Program-made: the position numbers and the translations under genes
Assembly (NCBI GenBank): GCA_963703655.1
Contig: CAVPFA010000008.1
Span: 1-64,000 of the forward strand
DNA from: CAVPFA01 sp963703655
Lineage (GTDB): Bacteria; Actinomycetota; Acidimicrobiia; Acidimicrobiales; Bog-793
Length of the DNA stretch: 64,000 bases
Reading direction: 5' to 3'
Part shown: piece after piece, positions 54,064 through 62,149 of the stretch
Layout: each line of letters begins with the position of its first letter
How positions within the stretch are numbered: position 1 is the stretch's first letter
Notes under the pieces: generated by a model
What the model was told of the DNA's origin: nothing
What the model saw: only the letters and a program-made list of their open reading frames with translations
The model's database searches: none

Positions 54064-55514
54064 CCTCGGTCACGGTCCCGCTCCGCTCCCGGTCACAGCG
54101 GGTTCGCCCGGCTCGTCGCGCGCGGTTGCTGCGCCTAGAGCTTCGCCACAGCAACATGATCTGGCTGCTCCCACTGCTTGGGGCCCTGTTCTACTTCGAC
54201 GCCTTCCACAAGGCCGCGGGCTATCCACCGTTTTGGTTGGTGCGCTCCTCGGTTATCCTTCACGAGCTGGTCCCGGACGTCTCGCTGTTCGCGGCGGGCG
54301 TCGGCGCCTGGACCGGATCGCGGGAGGGACGGCGCCAAACGGTCGACCTTGTCACCATTGCGGCCCGGCCGCGCTGGGCCACCGCACTCGCCTCGTTTGC
54401 AGCCACGACCATCTGGACACTCGTAGCGTTCCTCGGCTGTGTCGCTGTGCTCTATGGATTCACGGCGACCCAAGCCAGCTGGGGTGGGCCGCCTTGGTGG
54501 CCGGTGGCGGCTGGAGCGGCAGTGCTGTGTGCCTTCTGCGCGTTCGGGTTTGCCGCCGGCGTGTTGCTGCCCGGTCGGTTCACTGCCCCGCTGGCTGCGC
54601 TTGTGGCATTCCTGGTGCTCATCGTGGCGTTCCGGGTTGTGCTCAACGAGTCGCAACCCACCTTCGCGCTCCTCTCGCCGATGAACTCGGTGCCGCACGG
54701 GGACGCCGGGGTGTTCTTCCACTACTTTCCCGACCTCTACATCGTCCAGATCATGTTCTTCGCCGGGATCGCCGTCGCGGTCCTCGGCGGACTCGGGCTT
54801 GCAACGGCGTCGGGCAGCCGGATCGTGTGGCGCACCGCAGCCGTCGTTACCGCGCTTGGTCTGGCGGCAGCCTCTACTGGCGTCGGTCTCGCCGGGACCG
54901 CCCGCGTGGAGGCCAACGGCGTGGTCATCCCTGCCGTCCACGACGCAGCCAGCGACCGGCCCATCGCCTACACGCCCGTCTGCCAGCAAGGAGCGATCCC
55001 TGTCTGCGTCCATCCCGCCTTCCGGGCCTACCTGCCCGACCTCGTTGCCGCCTTGAACCCGCTCATACACCAGTTCGCGGGGCTCCCCGGGGCACCGGTG
55101 CGTGTCGAGCAGGTTTCTTCCTCGACCGTCGCGGAGCTGTCGGTGGCGCTGAGCTCGACCGAGATCGAGACCTTGGTCGGTACCAGTGCGACCCTCACCG
55201 GTAACCCTCCGGTGCTACACCTGGCCCTCACCCAAATGCCGAGCCAGCCGGAACCACCCAGTTCACAGCCACTCGCGATCGAGCAGGCCGCCTTCGTGGA
55301 TGCCTTCATCGGCCCGGCCGGAGGCGCCCTCGGCGACCCGGCTCAGGCAGCGATCGAAGCGGCCCTGCTCCACGACGCCGGTTCGCTTCCGTCACCCGCG
55401 GCCAAAGCCGCAAATCGGTTTGCGGCCCTCGAACCCAGCGTCCGGCGTGCCTGGCTGGCAACTCACCTCTTGGTTCTTCGATCGGGCCACGTCGCCCTGG
55501 CACAGATCCCGTGA
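54060..55514 (+). CDS. ABC transporter membrane subunit with extracytoplasmic C-terminal domain
   Basis: 484 residues from ATG 54060, overlapping the ATPase stop. About six TM helices in the first 290 residues, then a soluble domain (YTPVCQQGAIPVCVHPAFRAY with a Cys pair). The domain lies outside the cell by topology. Function unknown beyond membership in this transporter. Confidence 0.8.
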   Translation: MTSVTVPLRSRSQRVRPARRARLLRLELRHSNMIWLLPLLGALFYFDAFHKAAGYPPFWLVRSSVILHELVPDVSLFAAGVGAWTGSREGRRQTVDLVTIAARPRWATALASFAATTIWTLVAFLGCVAVLYGFTATQASWGGPPWWPVAAGAAVLCAFCAFGFAAGVLLPGRFTAPLAALVAFLVLIVAFRVVLNESQPTFALLSPMNSVPHGDAGVFFHYFPDLYIVQIMFFAGIAVAVLGGLGLATASGSRIVWRTAAVVTALGLAAASTGVGLAGTARVEANGVVIPAVHDAASDRPIAYTPVCQQGAIPVCVHPAFRAYLPDLVAALNPLIHQFAGLPGAPVRVEQVSSSTVAELSVALSSTEIETLVGTSATLTGNPPVLHLALTQMPSQPEPPSSQPLAIEQAAFVDAFIGPAGGALGDPAQAAIEAALLHDAGSLPSPAAKAANRFAALEPSVRRAWLATHLLVLRSGHVALAQIP

Positions 55515-56185
55515 CACCCGCCCATGTACGAACACGCGCGGGAAAAGAGTCGAGAATCCTCCACCCCCTGCCAAGCTGGGGCAGTGCCGCAGCCGGTTCA
55601 CGACTTGTACGCCTGTACGTCGCGAGCCGGCGCGTCCCCGCCGCTCTGGGAGCGCTCGTTGGCTGCAGCTTGGTCTTGCGCGCCGCGCTCGAGTGGCACT
55701 GGATACCCAGTAGCGGCCCGCTCACCCAGCAGCTGCCGGTGCTGCTGGAGGCTGGAACGGCATCGGTAATCGCGGTAACCACGTACAGTCCGTTCGGCGA
55801 GCCTGAACGCGCCACCGGTCGCTGGCTTCCGTACCTGCGGTTCGGCACGGCTGGAGCCCTCACCGGAATCGCCGTCGGCTTGCTGAGCGCCGGAGCCGCA
55901 GCAGCTCACCTGCCAGGTGGCACTCTCGACGTGGTGCGCAACGTCGCAGGCATGACAGGCATCGGCCTCATCTCAGCCGCCGTGGTCGGCGGAGGGCTCT
56001 CCTGGATCGGACCGATGGCATACCTTGTCCTGAGCGAGGACGCGATATTGAACGACTGGAGAACCCCGTGGATCTGGCCGACCACACCATCACAGGACGC
56101 CGGCGCCGCCCTCTGTGCCGCCCTGGTGTTCGTCGCCGGCGCCGCCATCATCACCGCACGCGGCGCCCGCCAGCGCGCCAACTGA
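55511..56185 (+). CDS. second membrane subunit of the ECF/ABC operon
   Basis: 224 residues from GTG 55511, overlapping the previous stop by GTGA. About five TM helices (for example LRFGTAGALTGIAVGLLSAG). It ends the operon, 70 bases before the left attachment repeat of the integrative element. The next element therefore begins right after a complete operon. Confidence 0.75.
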   Translation: MTPAHVRTRAGKESRILHPLPSWGSAAAGSRLVRLYVASRRVPAALGALVGCSLVLRAALEWHWIPSSGPLTQQLPVLLEAGTASVIAVTTYSPFGEPERATGRWLPYLRFGTAGALTGIAVGLLSAGAAAAHLPGGTLDVVRNVAGMTGIGLISAAVVGGGLSWIGPMAYLVLSEDAILNDWRTPWIWPTTPSQDAGAALCAALVFVAGAAIITARGARQRAN

Positions 56186-56255
56186 CCATAGACCTCTGTA
56201 TCAGCGGGAAGGACGAAACCGCAGGCCCAGACGCCATTTTAGCGCGCTCATCGGG

Positions 56256-56295
56256 GGGTGGTGGTGGCGAGCCGGCCTGTAGGCGGGTTTCTGTC
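56256..56295. repeat. left attachment site (orphan copy of the rnpB 3' end)
   Basis: The 40 bases are identical at 38 positions to 61478-61517, which is the 3' end of rnpB (minus strand). Differences are at 56279 and 56290. Here no RNase P RNA body is attached, so it is the orphan copy produced by site-specific integration into rnpB. Confidence 0.9.
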
Positions 56296-56807
56296 GTGGC
56301 CAATCTCGTTGCCTGCGGAGCTGGCTGGAAACCGCCTCCGAACTGGTTTTTTGCTTCACCGACATTGACCGAGGTTGACAGCCCTTGGCCGACCTCGCGT
56401 GTCACGTTTGTGTCATGAAGACGGGGGTCATGCAGGCTGTCGACCTGTTGTAGTCCATCGCTCGAATGAGCCCGTGGAGCCCACGGACGCGGCCCGTGTC
56501 GAGCCGGAGGCGCTCGGAGCGAAATGTCCGTCCGCTACGCGCTCTCGACGTGACTGAAGACGCACCTTGCGCGGCGTACAGATGATTCGATCGGCGGCAG
56601 CCCTCGCGCCGGCCGGCGGCACGATCTAAGGCACACCGGCGTCGCGCTGTTGGCCGGCGGGCGGCGACGCGATCGAGATCGCGACACGAGCTGGTCACGC
56701 AAGCGACGCGTTCACCCATGACCGTTATGGCCATCTTCTCCCGGACGTGGACAAGCAGCGGCGGTAAAGTTGGAAGCGCTGCGGTCAGCTGCCCGTCTCC
56801 TCTGAAC
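56296..56807. other. left-end region of the element, no gene recognised
   Basis: About 510 bases. At 56388-56415 a 28-base stretch matches the last codons of the element's integrase at 22 positions and could encode PRVSRLCHE beside the integrase's PRVSPACHA, so an older integrase end may be present. Otherwise only short overlapping frames. GC-rich inverted repeats are scattered near 56600-56680. Confidence 0.4.
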
Positions 56808-57875
56808 TCACGCGTACTGGCGTCGCAGCCACCAGTAGGTGAATCCGCACAACACCAGCGCTGCCGCGAGGAAGATCCCCATCTCCGCCCACTGGAACGG
56901 CCAGAAGCGACTCGCCGGCTGATGGGTGACGACCGTGTGGAAGGTCGCGGAGAGCTTGCTCACGCACGCTTGGAGTCCCGGCGCCGCGCGAGGTCCGCCA
57001 CCGGAGTGCTCCCCGACGATGGCGCCCCCGCCACCCACCTGCGGGAGCTTGGCGAGCGCGGGGCAGTTATGGAGCAGGTACTGGCTCGTAGGTACATGTC
57101 CGGCCTTGTCGACCACCCTCGTCGAGTACACCCAGCCGTTCGAAACGTTCACGTTCGGTGGCGTGAGCGAGACACTGCTGTTGGACACGCGGAAGCCGGG
57201 ACCCGAACCGGTCGAGAGCGGGAGGGACTCGTGCACGGGCGAGGCGAGGTTGGGGCGAACCCAGTACGTGACGGCGAGGCGTGCAGCCGCGAACCCCACG
57301 CCCGTGACGGCCATTGCTGCGACCGTCCGGCGCAGCAGGACGCCTGCAGTCGCGCCGAGCGCGAACGCGAACGCAGCGTAACCGAGCGGCGCGACACCCT
57401 GAAGACCGAAGTTCCCGAGGCCGAAGCGATTCTGATTCACGGCGTCGAGCGGGCTCGCCCACCAATCAGCCATCCAAGTGACCAGTCCACCGATCACCAT
57501 GGACGCGATGCCGACCACTGCGAACTTCACCGCGAGCCAGCGCCGCCGGGTGACGCTCTGGGTCCAGGCGAGGCGGAAGGTACCCGTCTCGAGCTCGCGG
57601 GCGACGAGCGGCGCGCCGAAGAAGAGCCCGATGAGCGCCGGCGCGATGACCACGATGAACGGCAGGGCACTCTGCAGCGGCTTCTCGGCGTTCAGCACCG
57701 GGTTCGAGGCCGACACCGCGGCACAGTTCCCCGCCGCCTTACAGGTGGACTGGAAGGCGTCGCTCACATGCACGAGGTGGACACCGGTGACGGCGAGCAC
57801 GATGGCGAGGACGACGAACAGACCGAAGCCGATGATCGCTTCGGTGCGGAACTGACGGAGCGTCAGGCGGATCAC
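56808..57875 (-). CDS. ABC-2-type transporter permease
   Basis: 355 residues from GTG 57875, overlapping the ATPase stop by GTGA. An N-terminal TM (IIGFGLFVVLAIVLAVTG), a short external loop with a Cys pair (STCKAAGNCAAVSA), then five further TM helices including LPFIVVIAPALIGLFFGAPL and REL-ETGTFRLAWTQSVTRRRW, the ABC-2 conserved segment. The second half has an external domain of about 120 residues and a final TM. Exports or protects against an unknown, possibly antimicrobial, compound. Confidence 0.85.
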   Translation of the reverse strand: MIRLTLRQFRTEAIIGFGLFVVLAIVLAVTGVHLVHVSDAFQSTCKAAGNCAAVSASNPVLNAEKPLQSALPFIVVIAPALIGLFFGAPLVARELETGTFRLAWTQSVTRRRWLAVKFAVVGIASMVIGGLVTWMADWWASPLDAVNQNRFGLGNFGLQGVAPLGYAAFAFALGATAGVLLRRTVAAMAVTGVGFAAARLAVTYWVRPNLASPVHESLPLSTGSGPGFRVSNSSVSLTPPNVNVSNGWVYSTRVVDKAGHVPTSQYLLHNCPALAKLPQVGGGGAIVGEHSGGGPRAAPGLQACVSKLSATFHTVVTHQPASRFWPFQWAEMGIFLAAALVLCGFTYWWLRRQYA

Positions 57876-58762
57876 GATCGGACCTCCAGGTTTGGCCGGC
57901 GGTCCTCTTGGACGGCGCGGGTCATGTAGGCAAGGACGAGATCTTCGAGATCGAGGCTCTCGACCGACCACGCCGGATCGAGAACGGGCTTGTCGGTGCG
58001 CACGACGAGCGTGCTCTGCCGGTCGGTGTGGCTCTCGCCGATGACCTGCTGATCGCTCGGGAGCGCGTCGCGGTCGTGTCGCGGACCCGTCAACCGGTGG
58101 TGGGCCGCGAGCAGCTCGTCGATGTCGCCAGCGACCTGCACGCGCGAGTCGACGAGCACGACGAGGTAGTCACAGACCCGCTCCAGGTCGGCGACGAGGT
58201 GGGAGGAGAGGATGACGCTCGCGCCTTGCTCGACGACGACCTCCATCAGGCCCTGGAGGAACTCGCGTCGTGCGAGAGGATCGAGGCTCGCCACCGGCTC
58301 GTCGAGCACGAGCAGCTCCGGGCGTTTCGCCACCGAGAGAGTGAGCGCGAGCTGGGCGCGCTGGCCGCCCGAGAGCTTGCCGGCCTTCTGTCGGGGATCG
58401 AGCCCGAGGCGCTCGATCCGTATCCGAGCGAGCTTCGCGTCCCAGCTCGGGTTCATCCACCCGCCGAATCGGAGGTGATCGGCGATCGACAGTCCCGCGT
58501 ACGTCGGGGTGTCCTGGGCGACGAAACCGACGCGGGCGAGCTGGCCCGGTGTCGTGCCGGGACGCCCACCGAGGACGGAGATCGACCCAGCGCTCGGCTG
58601 CAGGAGACCGACCGAGAGGTGAAGCAGCGTGGTCTTGCCGGCGCCGTTCGGTCCGACGAGGCCGACGACCTTGCCAGCTGGGACGGCGAGCGTGCACTCC
58701 GAGAGCGCCCACTTGTGTCCGTAGCGCTTACCGAGGCCGTTCGCCTCCAGGACGGCGGTCAC
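57872..58762 (-). CDS. ABC transporter ATP-binding protein
   Basis: 296 residues from GTG 58762 (GTGA overlap with the regulator). Walker A GLVGPNGAGKTTLLHLS, signature LSGGQRAQLALTLS, Walker B LLVLDEPVASLDPLARRE and H-loop ILSSHLVADLERV. C-terminal about 80 residues extend beyond the core. Together with the permease it makes a YtrBC-like transporter. Confidence 0.93.
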   Translation of the reverse strand: MTAVLEANGLGKRYGHKWALSECTLAVPAGKVVGLVGPNGAGKTTLLHLSVGLLQPSAGSISVLGGRPGTTPGQLARVGFVAQDTPTYAGLSIADHLRFGGWMNPSWDAKLARIRIERLGLDPRQKAGKLSGGQRAQLALTLSVAKRPELLVLDEPVASLDPLARREFLQGLMEVVVEQGASVILSSHLVADLERVCDYLVVLVDSRVQVAGDIDELLAAHHRLTGPRHDRDALPSDQQVIGESHTDRQSTLVVRTDKPVLDPAWSVESLDLEDLVLAYMTRAVQEDRRPNLEVRS

Positions 58763-59163
58763 GCTACGTCTTCCGCGGAGGAGGACCGAACGACCTCGCG
58801 AAAGAGCGCCTCGATGCTCTCCTCGTCGAGGCCCGCGCGTCGCGCCTGCGCCAGCCAACGTTGCAGGCTCTGACGGAGCGGACCGTGGGCGGCGAGAGAG
58901 TCGTCGCTCAGGGTCGTCGTGACGAAGATGCCAATGCCCGGTCGAGCGGCGACGAGACCGAGGTGCTCCAGCTCCTTGTACGCCTTGAGCACCGTGTTCG
59001 GATTGATCGCGAGACTCGTCACCACCTCCTTCACGGTGGGGAGCTGGTCGCCAACTTCGAGCAGGCCGAGTCGCAGCGCGTGGCGGACCTGTTGGACGAC
59101 CTGTTGGTAGGGCGCGACACCCGAGCGCTTGTCAAGATGGAATTCGATCACCGTTGACTCCAT
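58759..59163 (-). CDS. GntR-family (YtrA-type) transcriptional regulator
   Basis: 134 residues. An N-terminal winged helix (PYQQVVQQVRHALRLGLLEV, then KEVVTSLAINPNTVLKAYKE and LGLVAARPGIGIFV) with a short C-terminal dimerisation helix, as in YtrA regulators, which repress ABC transporter operons. The ATG at 59163 lies inside the palindromic operator at 59162-59189, so the mRNA is probably leaderless or very short-leadered and the protein controls its own operon. Confidence 0.9.
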   Translation of the reverse strand: MESTVIEFHLDKRSGVAPYQQVVQQVRHALRLGLLEVGDQLPTVKEVVTSLAINPNTVLKAYKELEHLGLVAARPGIGIFVTTTLSDDSLAAHGPLRQSLQRWLAQARRAGLDEESIEALFREVVRSSSAEDVA

Positions 59164-59189
59164 GGTTAACTAGGAACATAGGTAACCAT
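59162..59189 (-). promoter_or_regulatory. palindromic operator of the GntR/ABC operon
   Basis: ATGGTTA…TAACCAT with a 14-base centre (ACTAGGAACATAGG). The inverted halves are perfect over 7 bases. The left half includes the regulator's ATG. A TTGACA lies on the minus strand at 59213-59208. YtrA-type regulators bind such sites to repress transcription. Confidence 0.7.
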
Positions 59190-59527
59190 GAACCATGGCC
59201 GAGCATCTGTCAAGGCAGATCCGTCAGCGGCTGCCGTCCGGCGTGAGGCACATTTGAGAGGCACCATTAAGGGGTCGCAGTCGGACCACGCCTCGCGCTG
59301 CCTCCGCGACCTGTACGACGCCTCCCGTCGTGCTTCGCGAAAGGGTGCGCACCGGGCAGCACACCTTTATGCAGAAGTCGGATCGCGTCGCGATAGAACC
59401 TCGGTCAGATCGCACTCGGGGCGTCGAGTGCGGTCGGAAATATTCGGCGTTATACGCTCACTCACTGACCGAGGCGATCACTTTCGTGGCCCACGGTCAC
59501 CCGCGAGCTGCGCGCGACCGGGGACCC
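59190..59527. other. intergenic region inside the element
   Basis: About 340 bases between the GntR operator and the toxin gene. No gene or RNA is recognised; the part near 59190-59215 has the promoter of the GntR operon on the minus strand. Confidence 0.4.
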
Positions 59528-59887
59528 TCACGATCCTTCGGGCCGTCGAACCCGAACCAGATGGCCGCGCACGACGACGATGCATCCTGTGAGATCGCCG
59601 AGCTGCTCGTTGCTCAGGAAACTCCGAACCGTGGCGGCGACTGTGGCTACGTCCTGGTGCCGAGAGCGGATGACAGCAATACCTGGGTGGCTGCCGGGCG
59701 GGTATCGACGGATGTCGCCAAAGCCTCGATCGAGCGTGATAAGGAAGCGCTGGTCCCTTATAGCTGCGGCTAGGACCTCGGGGTCACCTGTACCTTCGAG
59801 ACCTTCCTCGATCACGGTGTCGACCTCGTGACCCAACGAGGCGGCAGCGAGTCGTGCCTCCTCTGGGAGATTCTCGTCGAGCTTCAG
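59528..59887 (-). CDS. DUF5615 PIN-like toxin, non-standard start
   Basis: A Mut7-C/PIN-like fold of VapC-type toxins: LKLDENLPEEARLAAASLGH, DTVIEEGLEGTGDPEVLAAA, RFLITLDRGFGDIRRYPPG, IAVIRSRHQD. The metal-binding Asp near the N-terminus (LDEN) lies upstream of the first ATG/GTG/TTG (TTG 59836), so the real start must be a CTG (59887) or GTA (59893), or the start codon has been mutated. It follows its antitoxin by 2 bases. Predicted RNase blocking translation. Confidence 0.75.
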   Translation of the reverse strand: MKLDENLPEEARLAAASLGHEVDTVIEEGLEGTGDPEVLAAAIRDQRFLITLDRGFGDIRRYPPGSHPGIAVIRSRHQDVATVAATVRSFLSNEQLGDLTGCIVVVRGHLVRVRRPEGS

Positions 59888-59889
59888 CC

Positions 59890-60132
59890 TTACCCCGGCG
59901 ACGGCTCGAGTGGATGCAGCTCGTCGCGGGCGAGAAACGCCGCGTAGGCGAGGGCGGCAGCCACCGCTCCGGTCGGAAGTGACGGGTACTCGGCGTGGAT
60001 CTGCTCTTCGGTCATTCCCGCTGCCAGGCAGTCAAGTACCACGCTCACCGGGATGCGAGTACCGCGAATCCGGGCCTGACCGTGCACGACCGCGGGGTCA
60101 GCGTCGACGAGGTCGAGGGGCTCCGTTGGCAT
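59890..60132 (-). CDS. DUF433 antitoxin
   Basis: 80 residues from ATG 60132. A compact helix-turn-helix family often paired with DUF5615 toxins: PAVVHGQARIRGTRIPVSVV, then LDCLAAGMTEEQIHAEYPSL and GAVAAALAYAAFLARDEL. It neutralises the PIN-like toxin and probably represses the promoter. It is the first gene of the pair; TA modules stabilise integrated elements. Confidence 0.9.
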   Translation of the reverse strand: MPTEPLDLVDADPAVVHGQARIRGTRIPVSVVLDCLAAGMTEEQIHAEYPSLPTGAVAAALAYAAFLARDELHPLEPSPG

Positions 60133-60360
60133 CGCTTCATGGTCCCACATCGGTCGGCCAAGGCGGAGAAGTGTGATCGCCCTATGTTCCTGTGGTACGA
60201 AGGGTACGGCCACGTGACACGGGCGGATTCGAACAGTCGATCCGCTTTCCACGTCGGCAGATCGCGCCGACGGGCTCCGTCGGAGCCACGTCTATTCGAC
60301 CGCGCAACGCCGCTCGCTCACTCGCCGTGACGGCCGACAGTTGCCGACGAAAGAGGAACC

Positions 60361-61463
60361 ATGAGCTCCGTCACGAAGGTCCCCACTGGCTGGCGTGCCC
60401 GCTGGCGCACGCCCGATGGCAAGTCCCGCTCGAAGACATTCGCGCGGAAGATCGACGCCGAGAAGCACCTCACCGGCACCGACCACGCGAAGCTGACGGG
60501 GGCTTATGTCGACCCCGGCGCCGGCCGGATCACGTTCAGGACCTACGGCGAGCAGTGGCGGGCGGTCCAGGTGCACCGGCCGTCCACGGCGGTCCAGCTC
60601 GAGACGAACCTGCGTCGTCACGTCTACCCGACGCTCGGTGATCAACCAATCGGCGCCGTCCGCCCGTCCGAGGTCCAAGCCTGGGTGCGCAGCCTCGCCG
60701 AGGTCCTCGAGCCGAGCACCGTTGAACTCGTCTACCGCTACATGGTCGCCATCTTCCGGGCCGCTGCTGCTGACCGGGTCATCTCGCAGAACCCCGCGAT
60801 CGGGACCCGGCTGCCGAAGAGCGAACCGCGACGGATCGAGCCGTTGGAGGCCGAAGTCGTTCAGGCGATCATCGAGGCGGTGCCTGACCGCTATCGGGCG
60901 CTCGTGGTCCTCGCAGCAGGCACCGGGCTCCGCCAGGGCGAGTGCTTCGAGCTGACATTGGATCGGGTGGATTTCCTGCGCCGACAGCTCACCATCGACC
61001 GTCAACTCGTACTCCTCCCGGGTCAGGGCGCGTGCTCGGGGCGCCGAAGACGCAGGCGAGCTACCGGATTGTGCCGCTGCCTGCTTACGTGCTCGACGCC
61101 CTGGCCGTTCACCTCGCCCGCTACCCGGTTGGCCCCGATGGTTTCCTGTTCACCAATCACGCCGGCGATCCGATCCGCCGGACTCGGTTCTCGGACATGT
61201 GGCGTCCTGCCGTGAAGGCTTCTGGCGCGCCCGCAGGGACCGGCTTTCACTCCCTGAGGCACTTCTACGCATCGTTGCTGATCCGACACGGGGAGTCCGT
61301 CAAGGTCGTGCAGGCCCGCCTCGGCCATGCAAGCGCGGCTGAGACGCTCGACACGTACTCGCACCTTTGGCCCGACAGCGAGGACCGGACACGCGCCGCC
61401 GTCGACGAAGTGCTCGGACCTCGTGTGTCACCTGCGTGTCACGCCGTGGAGGCCGGAACATAA
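60361..61463 (+). pseudogene. tyrosine integrase, one-base frameshift
   Basis: Begins at ATG 60361 with an Arm-type DNA-binding region (GWRARWRTPDGKSRSKTFA), a core-binding domain (TFRTYGEQWRAVQVHRPSTA) and the catalytic domain. Catalytic residues are Arg in AAGTGLRQGECFE, the His-x-x-Arg pair in GFHSLRHFYASLLI, His in RLGHASAAETL and Tyr in DTYSHLWPDS. The frame changes between about 61020 and 61040 (LLPGQ | VLGAPKTQASYRIV), so two halves lie in different frames. The stop is 14 bases from the right attachment copy. All five residues are encoded, so one base would restore it. Confidence 0.88.
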
Positions 61464-61477
61464 AACCCTGGTCAGGC

Positions 61478-61517
61478 GGGTGGTGGTGGCGAGCCGGCCT
61501 ATAGGCGGGGTTCTGTC
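61478..61517. repeat. right attachment site, within the rnpB 3' end
   Basis: The 40-base copy that is continuous with the complete RNase P RNA gene. It differs from 56256-56295 at two positions and keeps the consensus 3' strand ACAGAACCCCGCCTATAGGC (read on the minus strand). It also includes the P1 stem of the RNA. Confidence 0.9.
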
Positions 61518-61862
61518 CGCCGGCCCGGTCTTGCCGGTACCGGCGGGGTGGCCATCCATCTACGCGGCCTACCTGGGGACTTAGGGCGGGCCGCCCGTCC
61601 CACGTTTGGCCTTGCTCCGGGTGGGGTTTACCAAGCCGACCAGGTCACCCCGGCCGCTGGTGCGCTCTTGCCGCACCGTTTCACCCTTGCCTGTGCACAG
61701 CAAGCCGTGCCATCGGCGGTCTGTTCTCTGTGGCACTGTCCTGCGGGTTGCCCCGACTAGCCGTTAGCCAGCACCCTTGCCCTATGGAGCCCCGACCTTC
61801 CTCAGCCGGTGGCAGCGCCAAAGCGCCGCTCCGGCCGCGACCACCCGGCCGACTCGCCACCA
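61481..61862 (-). ncRNA. rnpB: RNase P RNA (bacterial type A)
   Basis: Ribozyme that matures the 5' ends of tRNAs with the RnpA protein. The minus strand carries the conserved blocks in order: GGCGAGTCGGCC of P1, GAGGAAGGTCGGGGCTCC (about 61803), GGACAGTGCCACAGAGA, GGGTGAAACGGTGCGGCAAG, GATGGATGGCCAC and ACAGAACCCCGCCTATAGGC, then the P1 partner GGCCGGCTCGCCACC. About 382 bases, normal for type A. The 3' end doubles as the attachment site of the element. The last conserved strand is intact, so the integration has not damaged the RNA. Confidence 0.97.
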
Positions 61863-62149
61863 CCGGGGTCATTCTCGCACGCTCTCGGCAACCCGGCCGC
61901 AACCAACCAAGCGTCGCCGCCCGACCGCACCGACGAGCAGGCCGCGTGTCGCCGTGTATCCCGATATACTGGCATGAGTGCTTGCAGACCAGAAAGCTAA
62001 GCATTAGATTGTCAAGACAGATTATAAGGCCACTGAATAGATTGTGGATAACCGGGCGAGCCATGTGGAAGAGTTTCGATCTCTCTCATGAGATTGCGTA
62101 GCAACCGATGACCGAACCAGTTGCCGAATCGGCCGCTAGCCTCGAGATC
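61863..62149. other. intergenic region upstream of rnpB, with an A+T-richer patch
   Basis: Sits before the rnpB 5' end (transcribed to the left). From about 61970 to 62100 the sequence is visibly more A+T-rich than anything near it (ATTAGATTG…GATTATAAGG…GAATAGATTG). It may hold the rnpB promoter or be a foreign scrap. No gene recognised. Confidence 0.4.

Larger units (their letters stand above)
56256..61477. mobile_element. integrative element in the 3' end of rnpB, 5.2 kb
   Basis: Bounded by direct repeats of the rnpB 3' end. It carries, in order: a long left-end region with no gene, an ABC-2-type transporter (permease, ATPase) with a YtrA-type GntR regulator, a DUF5615/DUF433 toxin-antitoxin pair and a tyrosine integrase beside the right repeat. 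This is the classical architecture of a small integrative element that recreates the 3' end of the target RNA gene. It has no relaxase or replication gene, so at most it is mobilisable. The integrase is frameshifted. Confidence 0.88.

Noticed and set aside
61327..62101. Several ORFs over rnpB and its upstream region
   Set aside because: They overlap the conserved RNase P RNA, which explains the sequence completely.
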